The position numbers and the translations under genes were made by a program. A stretch of DNA of 40,628 bases from Flavobacteriaceae bacterium (GTDB taxonomy: Bacteria > Bacteroidota > Bacteroidia > Flavobacteriales > Flavobacteriaceae), in contig JALSLK010000084.1 in NCBI GenBank assembly GCA_026988355.1, positions 1-40,628 of the forward strand. Reading direction: 5' to 3'. Of this stretch, positions 7,892 through 15,665 are shown piece after piece. Every line of letters begins with the position of its first letter. Within the stretch, counting starts at the first letter, position 1. Under the pieces are notes generated by a model. That model was not told the origin of the DNA and made no database searches. It saw only the letters and a list, made by a program, of their open reading frames with translations.

Positions 7892-8995
7892 TTACAATTC
7901 CAAAATATTTTTAATATCACAGATTACTATGCGATGATTTCCTGTGTCTGCTATGAAAAGGGTTTCTCTTACAGCATAAATAGAAAAAGGCCAATATATT
8001 GCACTTTTTGTACCTAATAAATTGCCTTTAAAATCGCTACTTGTATTAAAATTTTCTCGACCGATTAAAAAGTCGGCGTTTTCGTTATTTTTTGTAGGAA
8101 TTTTATGAAAACCTAATATTCGGCTATTACCAGTATCATTTACTAAAATCCCATCTTTATAAAAACAGGCGTCATAAGTCCAGTTTAAAGTATTGCTTTC
8201 TGGAGATAATCGAAATTGATTTTGACCAGCGTTATTAAAATTTTCTTGTCCGATAATAATATCTGCACTTTTTGTAAAAGCATCGTTTTTATCGTTCCAA
8301 ATTAAAATTCTATAAAATTGTGTATCGGCAATGGCTAAATTTCCTTTTTTATTAATCTTAATAGAGTATGGCCAAATTGGGTCGTTATTTTCGTAATCTC
8401 TTGATGTGAAACTTGATTTTCCGATAACTTTATCCGCTTTAGCGAAATTCTCATTTGGAATTTCTTTATAAAATAAAACACGTCTGTTACCTGTATCGGC
8501 AATCCAAAGTGATTTTCCGTCCGAAAAAACACCGTAAGGCCAATTTAATGTTTGCGAAGTTGGATCATTGCCAATCGCACCATTTGGTAAATTTTTATTA
8601 AAATCTTTTTGTCCTAAAACGACATCTGCAGGTTGCGCATTTTTTGTTGGCATTGTATGCCATATTAATACACGATGATTCCAAGCATCTGCAACAATTA
8701 ATTTTTTTCCATCGCTCCAAATTCCTGATGGATATAATAGTGTACTTTCAGAAACTTCTCCACCTGCATTTCTACCAATTCCATCGACTTCTATTTGCCC
8801 TAAAATTACATCAGGATCTTGAAATTCGGTTGTTGGAATGGTATGCCATATAAAAACTCGATTCCTAGCTGTATCTGAAACAAATAGCATATTATTTGCT
8901 ACAAAAATACCACGTGGTGCTAAAAAAGGATTCTCTTTTGAGCCTTTAAATAATCGAGCATTTTTTACTTTATTTCCTAATGTTTTATAGTTCAT
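7892..8995 (-). CDS. NHL-repeat beta-propeller protein, hydrogenase-associated
   Basis: A 367-residue protein with no signal peptide, built of about six NHL-type blades. The repeating theme is PxGIxxxxxxLxVADTxNHRVLIWxxxPT followed by ADVVLGQ. It is the last gene of the hydrogenase cluster, 107 bases after hypE. Propellers of this type accompany some group 2a hydrogenase loci as far as I recall, but no biochemical role is established to my knowledge. A scaffold or assembly role in the cytoplasm, where the signal-less hydrogenase also sits, is inferred. The gap before it shows no terminator. Confidence 0.85.
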   Translation of the reverse strand: MNYKTLGNKVKNARLFKGSKENPFLAPRGIFVANNMLFVSDTARNRVFIWHTIPTTEFQDPDVILGQIEVDGIGRNAGGEVSESTLLYPSGIWSDGKKLIVADAWNHRVLIWHTMPTKNAQPADVVLGQKDFNKNLPNGAIGNDPTSQTLNWPYGVFSDGKSLWIADTGNRRVLFYKEIPNENFAKADKVIGKSSFTSRDYENNDPIWPYSIKINKKGNLAIADTQFYRILIWNDKNDAFTKSADIIIGQENFNNAGQNQFRLSPESNTLNWTYDACFYKDGILVNDTGNSRILGFHKIPTKNNENADFLIGRENFNTSSDFKGNLLGTKSAIYWPFSIYAVRETLFIADTGNHRIVICDIKNILEL

Positions 8996-9102
8996 TCTTA
9001 TTTTTTATATTTTTCCGAAGTCAATATCTCAAAAAAAATTGTCGATTTTAAAATTTAAAGTTTTATTATAAAATGATACTTTTAATTAACAAATTCTCGT
9101 AA

Positions 9103-10164
9103 TTAACAAATTCTTGGTAATTGCTCTCCTGGAAGCATACTTACAACACGTTTTCCGCCAATTGCACTTTCCATTATGACTTGTTTTGGATGTTCTGCAA
9201 CGACTTCGCCTATGATTTTTGCGTTTATTCCATTTTCATCTTTTTGTAATTCTTTTAAAAAATTATCTGCTATAGAAGCGTCAACAAAACTCAAAAACAA
9301 ACCTTCGTTTGCAACATATAAAGGATCTAAACCTAAGAGTTCGCAAGCCGCATAAACTTGTTCTTCTATGGGTAAATCGTTTTGTTTTAATTCGATACCT
9401 ATTTTTGATGATAAAGCAATTTCTTTTAAAACCGTTGCCACGCCACCACGAGTTGGATCGGTTAAAAGGTGAATATCATTTCCGAATTTTTCGATTAAAT
9501 CGATTATGGTATGATTTAAATTAGCAGTATCACTTAAAATTTCGGAATCAAATTCTAAACCTTCTCTAACCGACATAATTGCCATTCCGTGAGAAGCAAT
9601 ATTACCAGAAATGATAATTTTATCGCCTACTTTAATGTTTTTTTCGCTAATATTTGCTTTGGGATGAATGTTACCAATACCAGTTGTATTGATAAATATT
9701 TTATCGCCTTTTCCTTTCTCAACTACTTTGGTATCTCCTGTTACTACTAAAACGCCTGCTTTTTCACAAGCAAATTTAATAGATGTTAATATTTCCCAAA
9801 ATTCTTTCATTGTTAAACCTTCTTCAATAATAAAACTAAGCGATAGATATTTTGGAATTGCACCACACATTGCAATGTCATTTACGGTTCCGTTTACGGC
9901 TAATTCGCCAATATTTCCACCAGGAAAAAAGATAGGAGAAACTAAAAAACTATCCGTAGAAAAGGCTAATTTACCATTCATTTCAATAAATGCTCCATCG
10001 TGTCTTTCATCTAAAATATCGTTGCTTAACAGGTCAAAAACACCAGTATCTAAGAGTTTATTGGTTAAAACTCCACCAGAACCGTGACCTAAGGTGATGA
10101 CATCAAAATCTAATTTTGGCATCGGACAACTCATCTGCATTTTTACAAATTTTTTCTTACTCAT
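9103..10164 (-). CDS. hypE: Hydrogenase maturation protein HypE
   Basis: 353 residues, normal length. HypE dehydrates a carbamoyl group, transferred by HypF to its C-terminal cysteine, to thiocyanate and donates the cyanide ligand to iron on HypC-HypD. The AIR-synthase-like ATP-binding fold shows LGHGSGGVLTNKLL near the N-terminus, AFSTDSFLVSP and LTDPTRGGVATVL. The protein ends in PRIC, so the essential terminal Cys (C353) is present. Its ATG lies inside the end of hypX (8-base overlap), implying coupled translation. Fully functional by inspection. Confidence 0.97.
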   Translation of the reverse strand: MSKKKFVKMQMSCPMPKLDFDVITLGHGSGGVLTNKLLDTGVFDLLSNDILDERHDGAFIEMNGKLAFSTDSFLVSPIFFPGGNIGELAVNGTVNDIAMCGAIPKYLSLSFIIEEGLTMKEFWEILTSIKFACEKAGVLVVTGDTKVVEKGKGDKIFINTTGIGNIHPKANISEKNIKVGDKIIISGNIASHGMAIMSVREGLEFDSEILSDTANLNHTIIDLIEKFGNDIHLLTDPTRGGVATVLKEIALSSKIGIELKQNDLPIEEQVYAACELLGLDPLYVANEGLFLSFVDASIADNFLKELQKDENGINAKIIGEVVAEHPKQVIMESAIGGKRVVSMLPGEQLPRIC

Positions 10165-11899
10165 TTTCTTCTTTATAATTGATAGATTCCCATTTTCTTT
10201 TGCGATAAATTTCGCGTCTGCTACTGTATAAATTACTCACATTTTCAGCAGTTTCATCGTGTATTTTATGTACAAAACAATGTCTTTTATGCTTGTAATT
10301 TAAATTATTATCATAAAAATTATTCTTCATTTCTTCTAATTCTTCAAAACGATACTGTTCTAAAGGTTTATTCATTTCATCTTTTCTACGTTGAAATTGT
10401 TTTGCTTTTAATAATTTGTCAAAATAAGATAATTTTAGAATACTTTGGGCTTGTTCTTCGACAAATTTTACAAATTCTTTATTGTTTTCACCAAAATAAT
10501 CGTCTATTAATCCAATATCTTTTGCAACTGCAATTCCCCAAGGCAAACATTCTTCGGTAAATTTGGTTGCTTTTTCAATCCCAATGCGTTTTGGTAATAA
10601 ATACGTCCAATATTCGGAGCCATACAATCCCATATTTTTGGTATGCGGATTTAAAACAATGCCATTTCTACATAACACTTTATCTGCTGATAACGCTAAA
10701 GAAACTCCACCAGCACCAGCATTGCCTTGCAATGCAGAAATAATATAATGCTCGGTTGAATTGATAATCTCTAATATTAAATCATCAATTGCATTAATGT
10801 TTTTCCAAGATTCCTCTGCTGGATTTTTTGCATTTTCAATCACGTTAAGATGAATACCGTTAGACCAAACATCTTTTCCGCCCATTAAAACAATAAGTTT
10901 CACTCTTTTTTTTGCTTCGATAATGGTTTCTCTTAATTGCTTGCATTGGTTAGTATCCATTGCTCCGTTGTAAAAGTCAAAATGGATATAACCAATATTA
11001 TTTTTTTCTTCAAAACGAATTTCTTGCCAAGTGTCATCATCTATTTTTACAAACGGATTTAATTTTGATTCTGGAATTGAGTCTGCTTTGTCGTCCAAAC
11101 AAATAATTGCAGGTAATTTAGTTGCGTTTTTTGTAGCAGATTTTAAATGTGTTATCCAAATGGCATTGTCTTTTGTTGCGATACAAATGGCGTTATTTCT
11201 TTTGGCTATTATTTCGCCTATTTTTCCTTTTAATTTTTTTTCTAAATGTGCTCCGTAGCAATAATACTCCGCATTAAATAATTTTATTTTTACGCCAGGC
11301 GAACTGTCGGCTGCATTAATTTTTCTGATAATGGAGTAAGCTTCATCACTCCAAGAAAACTGATAGTCGTTTTGCGTGGTTTTATTGTTCCATTTCCCTT
11401 TAATAGTTGGTTTAGAATAATCTAATTTTTCTGGAATAAAATTTGGATTTTCAAATTTTTCGATGGCTTGTAATATTCCTTTACTTGCCATCTGTGTAAC
11501 TTCATTTCGGTAAATTTCTCCTTTTGAAACATCGCGCATTGTAAATTCATTATATGCCCAAATATCGCCAGCATCCATTTTTTCTACTGCTTGTAAAATA
11601 GTAACGCCCCAAGTTTTTTTGTTTTGTAAAATCGCCCAATCTAATGATGATGCTCCACGATCGCCTTTAATACCTGGATGTACGATAAGACAAACGTATT
11701 TGTTATAAATTTCTTTAGGGATTTTTGATGTTAAAAATGGTGCTATTATCAGTCTTGGTTGGTATTCATTAACAGCATTAATCATTTCATCCGAAGAAAC
11801 AGGAATGTGTACTTGTACTTCGTGATTAAGTCGGTCTAACTCAATCCAAAGGCGTTGTGCCATACCGTTAAAAGCGTCTGTTAAGAATAGGATTTTCAT
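10157..11899 (-). CDS. hypX: HypX: CO-ligand synthesis for [NiFe] hydrogenase
   Basis: 580 residues with two fused domains. The N-terminal formyltransferase-like domain (about 1-270) has HPGIKGDRGASSLDWAI around residues 74-90, which binds a formyl-tetrahydrofolate-type donor. The C-terminal enoyl-CoA-hydratase-like domain (about 290-530) has oxyanion-hole glycines in QGNAGAGGVSLALSADKV. HypX (HoxX) converts the formyl group to the active-site CO and is found in organisms that oxidise H2 aerobically. Its presence therefore argues that this hydrogenase is matured in air. The start shares one base with the ATPase stop (TAATG), so hypX translation is coupled to the inserted ATPase gene. Confidence 0.95.
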   Translation of the reverse strand: MKILFLTDAFNGMAQRLWIELDRLNHEVQVHIPVSSDEMINAVNEYQPRLIIAPFLTSKIPKEIYNKYVCLIVHPGIKGDRGASSLDWAILQNKKTWGVTILQAVEKMDAGDIWAYNEFTMRDVSKGEIYRNEVTQMASKGILQAIEKFENPNFIPEKLDYSKPTIKGKWNNKTTQNDYQFSWSDEAYSIIRKINAADSSPGVKIKLFNAEYYCYGAHLEKKLKGKIGEIIAKRNNAICIATKDNAIWITHLKSATKNATKLPAIICLDDKADSIPESKLNPFVKIDDDTWQEIRFEEKNNIGYIHFDFYNGAMDTNQCKQLRETIIEAKKRVKLIVLMGGKDVWSNGIHLNVIENAKNPAEESWKNINAIDDLILEIINSTEHYIISALQGNAGAGGVSLALSADKVLCRNGIVLNPHTKNMGLYGSEYWTYLLPKRIGIEKATKFTEECLPWGIAVAKDIGLIDDYFGENNKEFVKFVEEQAQSILKLSYFDKLLKAKQFQRRKDEMNKPLEQYRFEELEEMKNNFYDNNLNYKHKRHCFVHKIHDETAENVSNLYSSRREIYRKRKWESINYKEENE

Positions 11900-13047
11900 T
11901 ATAAATCTAATTTTAAAAATTCTTCTAACGGATAAACCATTACATCATTTTTGTATGGATAAATTTCTTTTACTGGAGCAATAATATATGATTTTGTTGC
12001 TTTTATATCTTTAATTGCCGTCCAAAAACCACGGCTTAATTTTGGTGAAAGACTTGATTTTATTTCAATTGCTATAATTTTTATACCTTTTACTAATATT
12101 AAATCTAATTCTGCACCATCAACTGTTCTATAAAAATAACTTTCAAAATCATTAAATTTATTTATAATATTTTCAATTATTAAAGATTCCCAAGAAGCAC
12201 CAAAATACGGATTATTATATAGTTCATCATAAGTTTTAATGTGTAATAATGTGTGTAAAACACCTGTGTCTTTAAAATATATTTTTGGTGATTTTATGAT
12301 TCGTTTTTTGATATTCACATAATATGGTTCTAAAATACGAATCATAAAAGTGTGGTTTAAAATATCAATATATTTTTTAACAGTTTTAGTATCAACACCC
12401 ATAGATTTTGACAACGCATTATAATTTAGTAAAGTAGAGTTTAAATGGGCTAACATTTTCCAAAGTCTATGTATGTTTTTAGAAGCAATAAAAATACCGA
12501 AAGTTTGTAAATCTTTTTCTAAAAAAGTGGTAATAAAATTTTCTCTCCATAAAAAAGAATTCTTATCATTTTTTGTTAAAATACTCTTTGGAAAACCACC
12601 TTTTAGATGATAATTGTTTAAAGTTTCCCTATTAATTAATTCTAAAAATTGAAATGGCGATAGTGTATGGTAAAATATTCTACCTGCTAAGGTTTGTGAT
12701 GATTGTCTTAGTAATTCTGGTGTTGCTGAGCCTAATATTAAAAAACGAATATCTTTATTTTCGTCAACAAAACTTCTAAGTGTGGTAAATAAATTTGGTT
12801 TTAATTGAATTTCATCAATACAAAATAAATTTATATTTTTATTTAAATTTAAATACGTTTCAGCATCTTCTAATTTATTTAAATCGGAAGTTTTTTCTAA
12901 ATCCAAATAAATCATATTATCAAATTGCTTTGTAATCTGTTTTGCTAAAGTAGTTTTACCAACTTGTCTTGCCCCAATTATTGCAGTAACTTGAATAAAA
13001 TCAATACTTTCTATAATACTTTTAAATAGAACTCTTTGAATACTCAT
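11899..13047 (-). CDS. AAA-type ATPase with DUF4143 domain
   Basis: 382 residues. The N-terminal ATPase has Walker A GARQVGKTTLAKQ (about 24-36) and Walker B FCIDEIQ. The C-terminal DUF4143 region contains a restriction-endonuclease-like core, DGAELDLILVKG followed by IAIEIKSS (about 315-345). Such proteins are frequent in accessory genomes and are proposed to act in defence or stress, but their biochemical role is poorly known. Nothing links it to hydrogenase maturation, yet it sits between hypD and hypX and ends in a TAATG overlap with hypX. It has its own candidate promoter and two hairpins upstream. Probably a recent insertion that became part of the operon. Confidence 0.88.
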   Translation of the reverse strand: MSIQRVLFKSIIESIDFIQVTAIIGARQVGKTTLAKQITKQFDNMIYLDLEKTSDLNKLEDAETYLNLNKNINLFCIDEIQLKPNLFTTLRSFVDENKDIRFLILGSATPELLRQSSQTLAGRIFYHTLSPFQFLELINRETLNNYHLKGGFPKSILTKNDKNSFLWRENFITTFLEKDLQTFGIFIASKNIHRLWKMLAHLNSTLLNYNALSKSMGVDTKTVKKYIDILNHTFMIRILEPYYVNIKKRIIKSPKIYFKDTGVLHTLLHIKTYDELYNNPYFGASWESLIIENIINKFNDFESYFYRTVDGAELDLILVKGIKIIAIEIKSSLSPKLSRGFWTAIKDIKATKSYIIAPVKEIYPYKNDVMVYPLEEFLKLDL

Positions 13048-13057
13048 TAATTTCGTA

Positions 13058-13110
13058 AATTTAACCCTGTTATATATGGAACTACATTACCTGTTTAACA
13101 GGGTTAAATT
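13058..13110. promoter_or_regulatory. Perfect 15-bp inverted repeat in the ATPase leader
   Basis: AATTTAACCCTGTTA (13058-13072) and its exact complement (13096-13110) enclose a 23-base loop. It ends 10 bases before the ATPase start codon on the minus strand, so the RNA hairpin would sit in the leader near the ribosome entry site. It shares the TTAACCCTG stem with a second hairpin further upstream. Possible operator, translational control or end of an insertion. Confidence 0.55.
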
Positions 13111-13132
13111 TACAATTTTCTATTAATTGCAC

Positions 13133-13140
13133 CAAATATA
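13133..13140 (-). promoter_or_regulatory. Candidate -7 box for the ATPase-hypX-hypE-NHL segment
   Basis: TATATTTG on the minus strand is a perfect match to the Bacteroidota TAnnTTTG box, 86 bases upstream of the ATPase ATG and between the two hairpins. No TTG at the usual -33 distance is obvious, so this is a candidate only. Confidence 0.4.
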
Positions 13141-13158
13141 TTTGAGTTTATTTCAAAA

Positions 13159-13203
13159 TTAACCCTGCAAATCAGGAATTCAATTCCCATTTAGCAGGGT
13201 TAA
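13159..13203. promoter_or_regulatory. Second CCCTG-stem hairpin between hypD and ATPase gene
   Basis: TTAACCCTGC (13159-13168) pairs with GCAGGGTTAA (13194-13203); inside, GGAATT and AATTCC form an inner stem around one base. The outer stem repeats the TTAACCCTG of the hairpin at 13058-13110 with a different loop. It lies in the 216-base gap after hypD. Confidence 0.5.
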
Positions 13204-13263
13204 AAATTATTTCAATATAGCTAATATATATTCAATCAATAAGTTATATTATTTGTAGAAAAA

Positions 13264-14358
13264 TTAACTCTCCACCAAACCAGAATAATGGAAATAAGCT
13301 GCACAAGCACCTTCGCTACTTACCATTGGTGCACCAAGCGGATTGGTAGGTTTGCATTTTTTACCAAATTCGGGACATTCAAAAGGTTTTTTTATGCCTT
13401 TCATAATCTCGCCAGCAATACAATCTTGATTTTCTTCGGCTTCTTCAATATTTACATTAAATTTTGCTGTTGCATCAAATTTTGCGTATTTTTCTTTTAC
13501 TTTGTAACCGCTCATTGGGATAACTTCCATACCACGCCATAATCTATCCGTTATTTCAAAGACTTCGTAAATTATTTTTTGAGCATCTAAATTTCCTTCT
13601 TCACGAACAATACGTGCATATTGATTTTCTACTTCGGCTTTTTCTGCTTCTAATTGTCTTACAACCATCAAAATACCTTGTAGAACATCTAAAGGTTCAA
13701 AACCAGTAACTACAATAGGAACTTTATATTTTTCAACTAACGGATAATATTCAAAATTACCCATTATCGTACAAACGTGACCTGCGGCAAGAAAACCATC
13801 AATATGACTGTCTGGATCTTCCATTACATTTTCTATTGCTGGTGGCACTAACACGTGTGAAGCCAAAATACTGTAATTATCTAAATTTTGTCTGTGTGCG
13901 TGAATTACCGATAAAGCATTTGCTGGTGCCGTAGTTTCAAAACCAACGGCAAAGAAAACCACTTGTTTATTTGGATTATCAGCCGCAATTTTTACTGCTT
14001 CTAAAGGCGAATATAAAATGCGAATATCTGCGCCTTCAGCTTTGGCTTCTAACAAACTTTTTTCAGAACCTGGCACTCGTAACATATCGCCAAAAGAACA
14101 TAAAATTACTTTTTTTTCTAAGGCTAAATAAATGGCTTTGTCAATTAAATTAAGTGGTGTAACGCAAACGGGACAACCTGGTCCGTGAATCATTTCTACT
14201 TCTTTTGGAAGCATATCAATAATTCCATTTTTAACCAAACTGTGTGTTTGTCCGCCACAAACTTCCATAATTTTCCATTTTTGAGTTACGGTATTTTTTA
14301 TTTCGACGAGATACTGTTTTGCTAATTCAGGATCTCTGTATTCTGACATAAATTTCAT
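13264..14358 (-). CDS. hypD: Hydrogenase maturation protein HypD
   Basis: 364 residues. HypD is the Fe-S scaffold that, with HypC, assembles the Fe(CN)2CO unit. Visible signatures are the [10 protein letters not shown] motif near residue 32, [10 protein letters not shown], the redox segment ending [10 protein letters not shown], and the C-terminal cysteine region ([17 protein letters not shown]) that binds a [4Fe-4S] cluster. It starts 2 bases after hypC, the usual hypCD pairing. After it comes a 216-base gap, the only large one inside the maturation genes. Confidence 0.97.
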   Translation of the reverse strand: MKFMSEYRDPELAKQYLVEIKNTVTQKWKIMEVCGGQTHSLVKNGIIDMLPKEVEMIHGPGCPVCVTPLNLIDKAIYLALEKKVILCSFGDMLRVPGSEKSLLEAKAEGADIRILYSPLEAVKIAADNPNKQVVFFAVGFETTAPANALSVIHAHRQNLDNYSILASHVLVPPAIENVMEDPDSHIDGFLAAGHVCTIMGNFEYYPLVEKYKVPIVVTGFEPLDVLQGILMVVRQLEAEKAEVENQYARIVREEGNLDAQKIIYEVFEITDRLWRGMEVIPMSGYKVKEKYAKFDATAKFNVNIEEAEENQDCIAGEIMKGIKKPFECPEFGKKCKPTNPLGAPMVSSEGACAAYFHYSGLVES

Positions 14359-14360
14359 AA

Positions 14361-14639
14361 TTAGTTGTCTTTTTTAGGAATATATTCATCCACATCAACC
14401 AAGTCACCTAGTTCTCCAATTTCTCTAAGGTAATCGAAGGTTTTACGTGCTTCTTCTTCGTTAACAATGCTAATAGCAACGCCTACGTGCACCAATACAT
14501 AATCGCCAATTTTTGCATCTGGCAGCATTTCTAAACTAGCCTCTTTGGTAATACCACCAAAATTTATCTTTGCCATCCTTACCTTACCATCGTACTGAAG
14601 TTCGGTGCTTTTAATTTTTCCTGGTATTGCTAAACACAT
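14361..14639 (-). CDS. hypC: Hydrogenase assembly chaperone HypC
   Basis: 92 residues, typical length. It begins MCLAIPGKI, with the essential Cys at position 2, which carries the iron unit with HypD and delivers it to the large-subunit precursor. The OB-like core with [13 protein letters not shown] follows, then an acidic tail. It starts 6 bases after the YhcG-like gene and ends 2 bases before hypD. Confidence 0.96.
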   Translation of the reverse strand: MCLAIPGKIKSTELQYDGKVRMAKINFGGITKEASLEMLPDAKIGDYVLVHVGVAISIVNEEEARKTFDYLREIGELGDLVDVDEYIPKKDN

Positions 14640-14645
14640 TGTTTT

Positions 14646-15662
14646 TTATTCTTTAATTAATAATTTTAATTCTTCTTTACTTGGTAAAACAGTTTTGTAT
14701 TTACTCGCGAATATTTGCTTATTGTCTTCGGGCAAAGTAAATTCTACAACTGCTTCACTTTTATTTTGACATAATATAATGCCAATTGTTTTATTTTCGT
14801 CTGGTAGTTTTATTTTTCTATCGTAATAATTAACATACATTTGAATTTGACCTATATCTTGATGTTTTAATTCACCAATTTTCAAATCAATTAAAACAAA
14901 ACATTTTAATAAACGGTTGTAAAATACTAAATCTATTCTAAAATGCTTGTCATCAAACGAAATTCTTTTTTGTCTTGCTACAAATGTAAAACCATTTCCT
15001 AATTCGAGTAAAAAATGTTCTAATTTATCAATTAGTTTTTGTTCTAAATCATTTTCAGAATAAGATGTATTTTCTGGTAAGCCAATAAATTCTAAAATAT
15101 ATGAATCTTTAATTAAATCGATTGGTTTCTCTATAATTTGACCAATGCTTGTTAATTTTTTTACACCTTCTTTATTCTTGCTTAAAGCAAGTCTGGCATA
15201 TAATGCAGTATTGTATTGACGTTTTAATTCTCTGACACTCCAGTTATTATTATTCGATTCTATTTCGTAAAATTTCCTTTCGTTTTCATCATCAATACGT
15301 ATTAAAGTTAAATAATGTGACCAACTTAAATTAAATTTATTGGGTGATATTTGTTGCTTTTTTAAAATAGCAGACAGTGTCTGTTGTTTTTGGTATATTA
15401 AAAAAAAACGTTTCATTTGTTGAAGATTGGTTACTGAAAACCCTCTACCAAATTCAGTTGTTAATCCTTTGGAAAGATTTTTTAAGAGTGCTTTTCCGTA
15501 TTCGGCACGTTCGTTACCGTTTTGTTCTTCTTCAACAATCATTCTACCAATTTCAAAATAGGTAATAACCATTGTTTTATTTATTGTACGAAGCACTTGC
15601 TTTTTTGCTTCTTGCAATAAATTTACAATTTGCGTAAAGAATTTTTGTGATTGAAGTTCCAC
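14646..15662 (-). CDS. YhcG-like protein (DUF1016), PD-(D/E)XK nuclease fold
   Basis: 338 residues, starting with GTG 3 bases after the hypF stop. The N-terminal DUF1016 helical region runs over about 10-170 (YFEIGRMIVEEEQ, YGKALLKNLS, FSVTNLQQMKRF). The C-terminal nuclease-like domain has RIDLVFYNRLLKCFVLIDLK, with candidate metal ligands in IDLVF and IDLK, then GQIQMYVNYYD. YhcG proteins are often next to restriction-modification genes; their biochemical role is not settled. It is cleanly wedged between hypF and hypC with spacings of 3 and 6 bases, same strand. A hydrogenase role is unlikely; it seems a hitch-hiking accessory gene. Confidence 0.9.
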   Translation of the reverse strand: MELQSQKFFTQIVNLLQEAKKQVLRTINKTMVITYFEIGRMIVEEEQNGNERAEYGKALLKNLSKGLTTEFGRGFSVTNLQQMKRFFLIYQKQQTLSAILKKQQISPNKFNLSWSHYLTLIRIDDENERKFYEIESNNNNWSVRELKRQYNTALYARLALSKNKEGVKKLTSIGQIIEKPIDLIKDSYILEFIGLPENTSYSENDLEQKLIDKLEHFLLELGNGFTFVARQKRISFDDKHFRIDLVFYNRLLKCFVLIDLKIGELKHQDIGQIQMYVNYYDRKIKLPDENKTIGIILCQNKSEAVVEFTLPEDNKQIFASKYKTVLPSKEELKLLIKE

Positions 15663-15665
15663 TAA

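Noticed and set aside
9668-10087. 139-codon frame antisense to hypE
   Set aside because: It lies entirely within hypE, whose motifs are intact; no motif in the opposite frame.
13058-13203. CRISPR-like pair of TTAACCCTG repeats
   Set aside because: Only two units, each an inverted repeat with unlike loops and no regular spacer; hairpins rather than a CRISPR array.
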